Assembly: GCF_014697615.1 (NCBI RefSeq)
Contig: NZ_JACJSD010000059.1
Span: forward strand, 1 to 37,293
Length of the DNA: 37,293 bases
Reading direction: 5' to 3'
Source of the DNA: Nostoc sp. FACHB-280
Lineage (GTDB): Bacteria; Cyanobacteriota; Cyanobacteriia; Cyanobacteriales; Nostocaceae
Position 1 is the first letter of the stretch, and every line of letters starts with the position of its first letter. This document shows, piece after piece, positions 1-7,174 of the stretch. The notes under the pieces are model-generated. The model searched no databases and was not told the origin of the DNA. It saw nothing but the letters and a program-made list of their open reading frames with translations. A program made the position numbers and the translations under genes.

Positions 1-192
1 TACATCTTAACGCATATTACTGCAAGTTTTTTTACTCATTTTACCCCTTTTTCTTCCACTTTATTTCTGTTTTCTCCACCTGAAACTCTTGATGCTTCTA
101 TCTTTCGCCATTTTTCATCAAGCCCTAATTATTGGTTAGGCTTGCGTCTACATCTGCGGTTAATTATTCTTCTGTTTACCTTACTAGAGTAA
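1..192 (+). CDS. 3' end of an unknown gene, cut by the window edge
   Basis: The first reading frame is open from base 1 to a TAA at 190-192, 63 codons. The visible tail is rich in Phe, Ser and Leu and ends in a hydrophobic stretch (RLIILLFTLLE), so a membrane-associated C-terminus is possible. I do not recognise the family. The frame is open but short, so a chance ORF cannot be excluded. It stops 9 bases before the first small inverted-repeat element at 202. Confidence 0.35.
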   Translation, partial: YILTHITASFFTHFTPFSSTLFLFSPPETLDASIFRHFSSSPNYWLGLRLHLRLIILLFTLLE

Positions 193-201
193 GAAACGAT
201 A

Positions 202-316
202 TATAGCAATCCTATCTGAGTTGTGAACAATATTCTTTTTAACGAACCGCAAAGGACGCAAAGGACACAAAGAAAGAGAAGAAAGAGAATTTCACAAATG
301 ATTTAAGATTGCTATA
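202..316 (+). repeat. MITE-like element, copy A (115 bp, TA-flanked)
   Basis: The ends are inverted: TATAGCAATCC at the left and GATTGCTATA at the right. TA dinucleotides at both ends look like a TA target duplication, as for IS630/Tc1-type non-autonomous elements. The inside carries runs such as AAAGGACGCAAAGGACAC. It is the reverse complement of the element at 710-824 with only two differences over 115 bp. It has no coding capacity. Mobilisation by an IS630-type transposase is inferred from the TA and terminal repeats; no transposase lies in the window. Confidence 0.8.
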
Positions 317-344
317 TTACGTTTATTTATAACTTTGACAAAAA

Positions 345-689
345 TTACGATACTACAGAAAAGTCTGTATACTGCCTCATCTGTGGTTCATGAAATGCCA
401 GCACAATATCGTCTTTAGGAACTCCTGCACGAACTAAATCAGTTCCAATGCCTTCTTCAGTCCAATCTTCTTCAATCCAGAATCTGCCATCACGAATCCG
501 AACATAGACAGTAATACCAGAAATGCGTTCTCCATTTTGCCAACCGAGATTCATCCAAATATAATTATTCTGTGATTCATCTACAATCAAAAATCTCTCT
601 ATATTTGAGTTGAAATGGCGGTTACTCAGTTCTACATACTCAGTTAAAATTCTCTTAATTAACTTAGGATACTCTGTTAATTTATCCAT
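345..689 (-). CDS. xisI: XisI family protein (fdxN element excision controlling factor)
   Basis: This 114-residue protein is full length for the XisI family, small acidic proteins found in many copies in filamentous cyanobacteria, usually next to xisH. In Anabaena PCC 7120 XisH and XisI are needed, with the XisF recombinase, for developmental excision of the fdxN element; the role of the other copies is unknown. Family-like features include the aromatic-rich core YIWMNLGWQNGERI, the acidic WIEEDWTEEGIGTDLV and the C-terminal LAFHEP. An AGGAG ribosome site lies about eight bases before the ATG and sits inside the ancestral tail of xisH. The gene is intact, while its partner upstream is destroyed and the inverted element copies A and B flank it. 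Its transcription must now start in or read through element B. Confidence 0.88.
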   Translation of the reverse strand: MDKLTEYPKLIKRILTEYVELSNRHFNSNIERFLIVDESQNNYIWMNLGWQNGERISGITVYVRIRDGRFWIEEDWTEEGIGTDLVRAGVPKDDIVLAFHEPQMRQYTDFSVVS

Positions 690-709
690 TGTTGAATCTC
701 CTCTGTTTC

Positions 710-824
710 TATAGCAATCCTAAATCATTTGTGAAATTCTCTTTCTTCTCTTTCTTTGTGTCCTTTGCGTCCTTTGCGGTTCGTTAAAAAGAATATTTTT
801 CACAACTCAGATAGGATTGCTATA
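710..824 (-). repeat. MITE-like element, copy B (115 bp), inside xisH
   Basis: It is the inverted, near-identical copy of the element at 202-316 (two mismatches), with ends TATAGCAATCC and GGATTGCTATA and TA at both borders. The insertion point is exact: deleting it with one TA rejoins the xisH reading frame (GAC ATA GAA ACA). The TAG at 820-822 that now ends the xisH remnant comes from the element end. Confidence 0.85.
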
Positions 825-1182
825 TGTCTACGACAATAATTGGAAGTCTATGCTTATTGAGAATGAGTTGAATAATATCCTGGGAAAAGAAAGTTTTGTA
901 TACAACTTTGCTGATAGCAATATATAATTTACGGTCTGGTGCTGTTTCTTCTAGAAGATAACGGTAGATGTCATACTGACCAAGAGCTTCCTTTAAATCT
1001 TGTATTTTTGATGTACCAACAAAGCTTTTGACTTCCACAACCAGCTTTTATTCATCTCGTTGGGCTGCAATTGGACGTTCAGCACCCAGATCAGCATATA
1101 GTACAGTTTTTCGATACTGAATTATGTAAGGGTCATCTGTAATCACCCAGCCATCTTTTATCAGCGCATTTTTACAGAGTTA

Positions 1183-1264
1183 GGACTTACGCAATAACCC
1201 TCTCAAATCCTGTTGACTTCGTGTCCTTTGCGGTTCGTTTTTTCATGATTTTGCGTAAGTCCTG
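1183..1264. repeat. MITE-like element of a second family, 7-bp target duplication, inside xisH
   Basis: The ends GGACTTACGCAA and TTGCGTAAGTCC are inverted. AGAGTTA is found directly on both sides (1176-1182 and 1265-1271), a target-site duplication. Removing the element and one copy rejoins xisH codons CAT AAC TCT GTA. The centre carries GTGTCCTTTGCGGTTCG, which also occurs in the element at 710-824, so the two families share a core although their ends and target sites differ. Confidence 0.8.
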
Positions 1265-1359
1265 AGAGTTATGGATAATGTCTAACTTAGGCATATTTTT
1301 AATATAAGTCAGCCTCTCTATTTATCGGCGTAAAACTCTAAAATAGTGCAATTGACCAT

Positions 1360-2679
1360 TCATAATTGATTCCTTGCTTTAAGTTGCAGATATCTTTCAA
1401 CTAACTGGTCAGTAATTTGATTTGCTGGCGCATCGAGTACCAAAACACCTTTTTGTTTTAATTGAGCAAAGGCTACTTGGCGTTGTGCTAATAAATCTAA
1501 AGCCACAGCACGACTGTAAGCAGCTGTAACTTCTTGAGTAAATGTGTGCGCTAGATGATCAACTTGGGGATCTCGCAAAGTGACACAGAATGGTAGATAT
1601 CTTGGTGCTAACCGGGAAAGTGCAGCTAATAATTCCGTAGAAGCAGTGACATCAACTAAATCGGTGATGACAACTACTAAAGCGCGGCGAGTTTGCCTTT
1701 GTACTACATTGGTAACAGCCCCTAAATAATCAGATTCGAGTAACACTGGTTGAATGGGAGTGAGATAATCAATTAACTTACCAAGATGAGATTGACCACG
1801 TTCTGGTGCAATCCATGTGTGCATTTGGCGGTCAAATACACCCACCCCGACGCGATCGCCCCGATGTAATCCAGCTAACGCTAATGATAAAGTAGCATTT
1901 AAACCCCAATCAAATCGCTGTAAGCCTTTGACTTGTGCTGTCATCAGCCGACCACGGTCTAATAAAATAATCAAGGTTTGTTCTTGTTCTGGTTCTAATA
2001 CCCTCACCAAAGGCGGTGTATTCCCAGTAGTTCTCCTGGCGGTGGCTTTCCAATCAATAAAACGTAAATCATCACCAGTGTGATAGTTCCGCAGTTCTGC
2101 AAATTCTGTACCGATACCCATACGGCGAGATTGGCGAATGGAACCTGATGATTGTAAGGTGAGGCGAATAGAGAGCGATCGCAACCCAATTAAATCAGGA
2201 TAAACTTTGACTGAAACATTTTGCGGTATTTGCCAATTATGCCAAGCTAACCCCCAAGTTCCCAACTGTCGCACTTGAATATTTCCCCAAGGAAATTCGC
2301 CGCGTTGTCTGGGATGGACAGTATAAGTTAATTCTTGGGTAGTGTTAGCGGGAATAGTGGCGCTGAGTGTTGGGGTAGATACGCCAAATTCTGGGGGATA
2401 GTAATCACGAATTTGAATAATTGCGTCAGTGTTTGCGGCTGTTACCGTCAACATTACCGGATTATCTCGCCCAATTGATAAGCGTTGCGGTAAGTCGCGC
2501 TTGATTTGCACTCGTAATGAACGGACTCGTAACCCATCCACCATCATCAATATCAGAATAATGGCATCAAATAATAAAGTGATGGCGATGCTAACGGGAA
2601 TGGTGAGGAATAAGGATAGGATGGGTGCGATCGCAATTCCCGATATCAAGAATAAATAAAGTCGTTGAGAAGGAATCAT
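1360..2679 (-). CDS. DUF58 domain-containing protein (MoxR-associated, VWA-like)
   Basis: This 439-residue protein starts with two hydrophobic segments (residues about 8-50), so it is membrane anchored. The middle holds the DUF58 signature around residues 190-217: EFAELRNYHTGDDLRFIDWK followed by ATAR. A von Willebrand A-like region follows (LIILLDRGR, later VVVITDLVD). DUF58 proteins are encoded with MoxR AAA ATPases and are thought to work with them in envelope-related complex assembly or folding; the exact substrate is unknown. It lies last in the minus-strand cluster that begins with DUF2243. It is separated from moxR by a toxin-antitoxin pair, so read-through from the moxR promoter would have to pass that pair. 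Confidence 0.9.
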   Translation of the reverse strand: MIPSQRLYLFLISGIAIAPILSLFLTIPVSIAITLLFDAIILILMMVDGLRVRSLRVQIKRDLPQRLSIGRDNPVMLTVTAANTDAIIQIRDYYPPEFGVSTPTLSATIPANTTQELTYTVHPRQRGEFPWGNIQVRQLGTWGLAWHNWQIPQNVSVKVYPDLIGLRSLSIRLTLQSSGSIRQSRRMGIGTEFAELRNYHTGDDLRFIDWKATARRTTGNTPPLVRVLEPEQEQTLIILLDRGRLMTAQVKGLQRFDWGLNATLSLALAGLHRGDRVGVGVFDRQMHTWIAPERGQSHLGKLIDYLTPIQPVLLESDYLGAVTNVVQRQTRRALVVVITDLVDVTASTELLAALSRLAPRYLPFCVTLRDPQVDHLAHTFTQEVTAAYSRAVALDLLAQRQVAFAQLKQKGVLVLDAPANQITDQLVERYLQLKARNQL

Positions 2680-2725
2680 TTTTTATTTAATTTTTTTGCT
2701 AATTTTTGGAAGTATTTTTAGAAAT

Positions 2726-3169
2726 CTAAACCCAACTTTCCCAAGGAATTTCTCTTACTTGTTGCATTCGCTCAAAGTCACTATCACATGAAACAATTAT
2801 CAATGAATGGCGTAAGGCTGTCGCAGCTATCCAGAGGTCATTTTCACTAATTCCGATAGTATTTAATTGAGTTGTGCTACGTTTAGTTTTTTCTTTGGGG
2901 CCAAAATGTTTGATTAATTCAGATTTAAAGTCACCGTAAATTTCTGTAGTTTCTTTATCAATTCCATATAAGTTAATTCGCTGCAAAAACGAATTTATTT
3001 TGATTAAGTTAGCAGCTTTCTGTTGGGAATTTTGTGCCATAAAGCGTAACTCTCCTGCAACAATGACACTAGTAGACAGTTGTATTTGACCGAGCGATCG
3101 CAGGTGATTGGCAACACTAGGTACACCCTCCATTAAAAAGGAACAATGATTGGTATCAAGAAGATACAT
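2726..3169 (-). CDS. vapC: PIN-domain ribonuclease toxin, VapC type
   Basis: This 147-residue protein fits the PIN family. Acidic residues expected to bind Mg/Mn are visible: Asp5 in LLDTN, Glu40 in AGEL, Asp111 in ENDLWIAATA and Asp129/131 in SCDSDF. VapC-type toxins cleave RNA (often tRNA or rRNA) when freed from their antitoxin. The start ATG lies two bases after the stop of the DUF2281 gene, so both are translated from one message. The pair sits between moxR and the DUF58 gene. The active site looks complete and there is no sign of decay. Confidence 0.88.
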   Translation of the reverse strand: MYLLDTNHCSFLMEGVPSVANHLRSLGQIQLSTSVIVAGELRFMAQNSQQKAANLIKINSFLQRINLYGIDKETTEIYGDFKSELIKHFGPKEKTKRSTTQLNTIGISENDLWIAATALRHSLIIVSCDSDFERMQQVREIPWESWV

Positions 3170-3171
3170 GA

Positions 3172-3444
3172 TTACAATTCAATTTGCATCCGGTTTTCAT
3201 GAACTAATTGCAGACATTCTCGGATGTCTGAACCTTCCCAACTCCCAACAAATTCTAATAAATCTTCGGCAGTAGAATTAGTAAAATTATTTTCTGCCGT
3301 AAGTAGTTGAGAATCTTGGTTATTTACTGATATATTTTCTGGCTGGTGTTTAAACTGCAAAAACTGAATAAAATCTAAAATTTCCTGTAATAAAGATTCA
3401 GGTAATCTTTCTATTTCTTGGTTAATTTGTTCTTTAATTGTCAT
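3172..3444 (-). CDS. DUF2281-type antitoxin for the adjacent VapC
   Basis: This 90-residue protein begins TIKEQINQEIERLPESLLQE followed by ILDFIQFLQFK, the hallmark of the DUF2281 family, which is commonly encoded directly upstream of PIN-domain toxins in cyanobacteria. The N-terminal part is helical. The C-terminal half (LLEFVGSWEGSD) probably wraps the toxin, by analogy with other VapB-like proteins. The order antitoxin-toxin and the two-base gap support one operon. Autorepression is likely for the class but no operator is evident to me in the 66 bases upstream. Confidence 0.85.
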   Translation of the reverse strand: MTIKEQINQEIERLPESLLQEILDFIQFLQFKHQPENISVNNQDSQLLTAENNFTNSTAEDLLEFVGSWEGSDIRECLQLVHENRMQIEL

Positions 3445-3510
3445 TTTTACCTCGATTGTTTATCCAATTGTAAGCTATTAATTGTCTTATCAATTTTCAG
3501 TATTCACCTT

Positions 3511-4461
3511 TTATCTTGGTACTTGAACTTGATTGATTACCGACGCGATAATTGCATCAATTTGTAACCCATCTAGCATAGCTTCTGGTTTAAGAAGTAA
3601 GCGATGACGTAACAAAGGTGAAGCTACAGCTTTCACATCATCTGGCGTGACAAAATCGCGTCCGGCTAACCAGGAGGCGGCTTGGGATGTTTGCAACCAA
3701 GCACCAGCCGCACGCGGTGATGCACCCAAAGCTAAATCAGGAAATTGACGCGAGGCTCTCACTAAAGCTAAAAGATAATCGATAATTTTTTCAGATATTT
3801 GTACTTGTTTAACTTCTTGGCGTGCTTGTAAAATATCTGCTACGGTTGCGACAGGGTTTAAACTAGAAATATCTATACGTCGCGCTGCAAAACCGGCTTG
3901 ACGATTGAGTAACATTTGCTTTTCTGCGGCTTGGTCGGGATAATCTACTAAGAGTTTGAATAAAAACCTGTCTAACTGCGCTTCTGGTAAAGGATAAGTC
4001 CCTTCAAATTCCAAGGGGTTTTGTGTCGCAATTACCCAAAATAAATCCGGTAAAGGTAAACTTTCACCATCCAAAGTAACTTGCATTTCTTCCATTGCTT
4101 CTAACAGCGCCGCTTGGGTTTTAGGAGGAGTGCGGTTAATTTCATCTGCTAGTAACACTTCGGTAAAGACTGGCCCTTTCTTTAAGGTGAAACTACGACT
4201 ATTTAAATCAAAAATATTTGTCCCTGTAATATCGGAAGGTAAAACATCTGGTGTGAGTTGAATGCGGCGAAAATCACCTTGAATTAACTGCGCTAACACT
4301 TTGACTAAAAGTGTTTTACCTGTTCCGGGTACACCTTCTAAAATTACGTGTCCACCTCCTAACAATGCTATTAGCAACTGCTGGATGAGGCTTGATTGTC
4401 CGACGATGATTTGATTTAGTTTTTGTTCTAGAGTAATTAAGACAGAATGGTTTTGGCTCAT
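3511..4461 (-). CDS. MoxR family AAA+ ATPase
   Basis: This 316-residue protein has Walker A GVPGTGKT (43-50), Walker B LLADE (103-107), NRTPPKTQAALLEAMEE with the MoxR pattern, sensor-1 IATQNP (144-149) and AQLDRF around 161-166. The C-terminal lid ends in SPLLRHRLLLKPEA. MoxR ATPases act as chaperone-like assembly factors with DUF58 or VWA partners encoded nearby; both DUF58 and the membrane proteins DUF4129 and DUF4350 are here on the same strand. The protein is soluble. A 236-base gap separates it from the DUF4350 gene, so it may have its own promoter. Confidence 0.95.
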   Translation of the reverse strand: MSQNHSVLITLEQKLNQIIVGQSSLIQQLLIALLGGGHVILEGVPGTGKTLLVKVLAQLIQGDFRRIQLTPDVLPSDITGTNIFDLNSRSFTLKKGPVFTEVLLADEINRTPPKTQAALLEAMEEMQVTLDGESLPLPDLFWVIATQNPLEFEGTYPLPEAQLDRFLFKLLVDYPDQAAEKQMLLNRQAGFAARRIDISSLNPVATVADILQARQEVKQVQISEKIIDYLLALVRASRQFPDLALGASPRAAGAWLQTSQAASWLAGRDFVTPDDVKAVASPLLRHRLLLKPEAMLDGLQIDAIIASVINQVQVPR

Positions 4462-4697
4462 AATTTTTAAGAATAGATTATTATGACAATTATCTACTGA
4501 GTTTTAATTGTTAGGCTTGTCACTTAACCATACAATACGGCAATTTAGGCAAAGTACGCGGATTTGATAGTATTTTGCCTGGCGCAGAGGAACCAGTGCG
4601 TTGTGCGAGTTACTCGCGTTGTAGCAACTGACGTTAAGCAAATAATGAGAGTTTGAAAGATTAGATTTTAATTTTCATCCTCGATATTCAGCAATAC
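4462..4697. repeat. Gap with a degenerate cyanobacterial palindromic repeat
   Basis: No credible gene is seen in these 236 bases. At 4588-4634 is a hairpin centred on GCGAGT-T-ACTCGC (4605-4617), framed by GAACCAGTGCGTTG and GTAGCAACTG. The motif resembles a dispersed intergenic repeat of Nostoc-type genomes, here degenerate. It separates the DUF4350 gene from moxR within an otherwise tight cluster. Confidence 0.5.
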
Positions 4698-5786
4698 CTA
4701 TTTTGGGATTTCCTTTAGGGTTTGCCATTTAGCCAACCAGCTTAACAGTTCTCGTTCACTTATGCGTTGTTTGCGGGTAGATAATTTTAATACTGCGTCG
4801 AGTTCGGCGGGACTTTTACCAGTTTTTTCTTGCCAAATTTGTAATAATGCTTGGCGTTCTAGAAGTATTGTGCCTAATCCTAAAGATTTTTGTAGTTGTA
4901 TTTGTTCTTCTTTACCTAACATATTGACAACAAAATCTGTAGATTCGGCTTTTTCTAATACTCCCGCTAGTGCTTGGATATATGCTTGGCTGTTATCTAT
5001 AACTGGAGTTTCTAAGGCTATTGGTTTACCAAAGCGTTGATTTTTCGCCCAAATTAAAACTAATAGTAAAACTCCTGCTTGAACCAGTGCAGGGAATAGT
5101 GGTGTTTTGGCAAAGTATTTGAATAAGCTGCCTTCACCTTCACTTTCTTTAATATCAGCATCTTTGTAACCGTGAATATATTCGTCTACAAATAATTTTT
5201 GACCTTTTTGGTTAACTAAACTAGCTAGATATTGAAAGTTACTTAAATTATCTTGGTAGGCATTAGCCGCTAAATAGGGAGTAGCTGAGTAAATTACTTT
5301 ACCTTTATCAGATTTTTCTTCCCAAACAACAGCACCAAAGCGATCGCCTAAAGATATACTTGGTTTTTCTACTTTGATATTACGTCGTTTTGTGGCAATT
5401 TTAATATCCCCAACATCTGATTTTTGCAGAGAGTTAAATTTGGCTTGGGTTACAGGTGTTTTTACACCTAAAATTACTAAATTATTGCCTTTTGCTAACC
5501 ATTCCTGTTCATCAAATAATAAATCCTCTTCTCTAAGAGGACTCATAACTCGCAGTAGGGTAACTGGTGTTTTTTCTGGTTGAAAATCTTCTAAAGGCTT
5601 TTGCCAACGCTGGATAGTAATACCCTGCTGCTGCATATAAGCATACCAAGCACCATAGCCATCGGGAGACCGACTATAAGTCGAGCCACTGTAAATTTTT
5701 GTATTAGGAGCAGCAAAGACGCTGAGTATAATAATGACAGCAAGTGCGATCGCTCCTATCCAAGCAACACGATTTGATTTTTTCAT
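4698..5786 (-). CDS. DUF4350 domain-containing membrane protein
   Basis: This 362-residue protein has an N-terminal membrane segment (WIGAIALAVIIILSVFAAP, about 9-27) followed by SGSTYSRSPDGYGAWYAYM, typical of DUF4350, whose members sit in MoxR/DUF58/DUF4129 clusters. A second membrane segment lies near residue 233-247 (LFPALVQAGVLLLVLIWA). The C-terminal region after it is helical and probably cytoplasmic. The domain resembles glutamine-amidotransferase-like folds in other members, but I see no catalytic triad. It starts three bases after the DUF4129 stop, so the two are co-translated. Confidence 0.85.
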   Translation of the reverse strand: MKKSNRVAWIGAIALAVIIILSVFAAPNTKIYSGSTYSRSPDGYGAWYAYMQQQGITIQRWQKPLEDFQPEKTPVTLLRVMSPLREEDLLFDEQEWLAKGNNLVILGVKTPVTQAKFNSLQKSDVGDIKIATKRRNIKVEKPSISLGDRFGAVVWEEKSDKGKVIYSATPYLAANAYQDNLSNFQYLASLVNQKGQKLFVDEYIHGYKDADIKESEGEGSLFKYFAKTPLFPALVQAGVLLLVLIWAKNQRFGKPIALETPVIDNSQAYIQALAGVLEKAESTDFVVNMLGKEEQIQLQKSLGLGTILLERQALLQIWQEKTGKSPAELDAVLKLSTRKQRISERELLSWLAKWQTLKEIPK

Positions 5787-5789
5787 ACA

Positions 5790-6422
5790 TTAACTGCTGA
5801 GTGCTGAGTTGTGTTGTTGATTAATAATTTCTTGATAGGCTTGCTGGCATTGTTGATAATTTTCTGGCAATATCTCAGCATTACCGAAACATAATTGTTC
5901 GTGGGTAGTAATCAGAGTTTCGTAAGGTTGAACTGGGGTGACAGTTGAACGTAAAACCTGCAAATATTCGCCATCGGTGCGGCTAAATTTATGGGGAATG
6001 AGTTTAGTATCATGTAAGTGTTGTAAGATTGCCAAGTACAGACAACGGCAAGCTTCACGATAATTACCTTGGCGGTAAAGTGCTTGCGATCGCTCTAGCC
6101 ATAATGCTACGGATAAATCATGATCGCCATTTTTATCCCCAACATTCGCATTATTATTACCCATAGATAACCAAGCATAGATATATGGACTGAATTCTTG
6201 CCATAAACGCCAAAGCACGAAAGCCAAAAATAACGCAAGTATCAGCCAAAATAACAAAACTAGCAAATGACTCAACCAAGGACTAATTTTCCAGTCTGGT
6301 GATAAGTTTGGTAAAGAATTCTGAAAGCGGTCAAATTGGTATTCTATCGATTCTCCAATTTGTTGCTGGAATTGAGACAATTGCCAACCCCAGCTAGTTT
6401 TTTCAAAGCCATCAGTAGACAT
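5790..6422 (-). CDS. DUF4129 domain-containing membrane protein
   Basis: This 210-residue protein has one strong membrane segment (LSHLLVLLFWLILALFLAFV, about 49-68) and a C-terminal helical domain with the DUF4129 pattern: ALYRQGNYREACRCLYLAIL and then HLHDTKLIPHKFSRTDGEYL. In many bacteria DUF4129 is fused to transglutaminase-like proteins; here it stands alone. It lies between the DUF2243 and DUF4350 genes with gaps of six and three bases. The function is not established beyond association with MoxR clusters. Confidence 0.82.
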   Translation of the reverse strand: MSTDGFEKTSWGWQLSQFQQQIGESIEYQFDRFQNSLPNLSPDWKISPWLSHLLVLLFWLILALFLAFVLWRLWQEFSPYIYAWLSMGNNNANVGDKNGDHDLSVALWLERSQALYRQGNYREACRCLYLAILQHLHDTKLIPHKFSRTDGEYLQVLRSTVTPVQPYETLITTHEQLCFGNAEILPENYQQCQQAYQEIINQQHNSALSS

Positions 6423-6428
6423 AAATAA

Positions 6429-6908
6429 CTAGTAACTTTTGTTGCTCTTTTGTAGCATTATCCAGCCAACTAATACAAGCAACGCACCAAATACAAGAAA
6501 TCCCAAATCCCAAGCTAACTGATTTGTCCCTGGTTTCACATGATGGATACCGAGAATTTGATGGTCAATTATGCCTTCAATTACATCAAATAATCCTGCA
6601 CCGATTAGTATAGAGCCAAAAAAGGTGGATGATGACCAATCAACATCATTACGCTTGCCAGCACGCCATAACAAGATAATTCCTGTTACAGTCAACACAA
6701 AGTCTAAGACATGAAATAATCCATCCCAGACCATATTTAAATCTATATTTGAGTCGTTAGTCAAAGGCTTAACACTACTAAGCATGTGATGCCATTGCAG
6801 AATTTGATGCAAGAAAATTCCGTCAATAAAGCCACTTAAACCCAGTCCTAAAATAATTCCCGCAACAATCAGTGGTTGCTGTTGATACAGAAGTTCACTT
6901 TTACTCAC
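6429..6908 (-). CDS. DUF2243 family membrane protein
   Basis: This 159-residue protein has four predicted membrane segments and the two His-rich repeats of DUF2243: GFIDGIFLHQILQWHHM (23-39) and GLFDVIEGIIDHQILGIHH (104-122). The paired D/E-x-H-Q-x-L-x-x-H-H pattern suggests a metal site in the membrane, but no function is established. It is the first gene of the minus-strand cluster and runs divergently from the 5'-nucleotidase gene across 266 bases. Confidence 0.85.
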   Translation of the reverse strand: MSKSELLYQQQPLIVAGIILGLGLSGFIDGIFLHQILQWHHMLSSVKPLTNDSNIDLNMVWDGLFHVLDFVLTVTGIILLWRAGKRNDVDWSSSTFFGSILIGAGLFDVIEGIIDHQILGIHHVKPGTNQLAWDLGFLVFGALLVLVGWIMLQKSNKSY

Positions 6909-7019
6909 AATTATTAACCTTATATAGAAGTTGCGTTATTACAATAAATTTTTATCTCAGGGATATCTTCTATCTTTTGGTATTACCTGAGTTTTCAGAT
7001 TTTCTATTACTTCTAAACA

Positions 7020-7052
7020 AGATACCCGACTTCTTAAAGAAGTCGGGTATCT
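7020..7052. repeat. Perfect 15-bp-arm palindromic repeat (GATACCCGACTTC type)
   Basis: Arms at 7020-7034 and 7038-7052 are perfectly complementary around a TAA loop, reading AGATACCCGACTTCT. I recall closely similar palindromes scattered between genes in Nostocales genomes. It lies between two divergent genes, so it does not end either of them. No T-run follows it. Confidence 0.75.
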
Positions 7053-7174
7053 GAACCTCACGATATATTAAGTAAATATTAAATATTCAAATGTATATTT
7101 GATTTGTAAAATATACGTCATGGCTTGACAAAACTCATCAATTATTAAGATATAAAATCCACCAATTACCAAAT

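Larger units (their letters stand above)
677..1294 (-). pseudogene. xisH: xisH pseudogene, interrupted by two different small elements
   Basis: XisH is the PD-(D/E)XK-fold partner of XisI, about 138 residues. Here the gene is in pieces. It starts at ATG 1294 (MPKLDIIHNS), is cut by an 82-bp element at 1183-1264 flanked by AGAGTTA, resumes with KNALIKDGW after a one-base loss in an A-run, meets an in-frame TAA at QRDE-stop-KLVVEVKSF, then continues (822-1038) to IIVVDI, where the element at 710-824 supplies a TAG. Removing that element and one TA restores the tail ETEEIQQWIN and a TAA at 677-679 overlapping the xisI start, the usual xisH-xisI arrangement. The open piece of 72 codons is therefore a remnant. 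The putative catalytic D...ExK positions (DLGAE, EVKSF) are still readable. Confidence in the pseudogene call is high. Confidence 0.88.

Noticed and set aside
820-1038. A complete 72-residue XisH-like gene
   Set aside because: Its start is internal to xisH and its stop is donated by an inserted element; it is a remnant.
1817-2083. Plus-strand frame inside the DUF58 gene
   Set aside because: Antisense shadow of a well-supported gene, with no family resemblance.
7020-7052. Strong hairpin as a terminator
   Set aside because: It lies between divergent promoters, has no T-run, and looks like a dispersed palindromic repeat.
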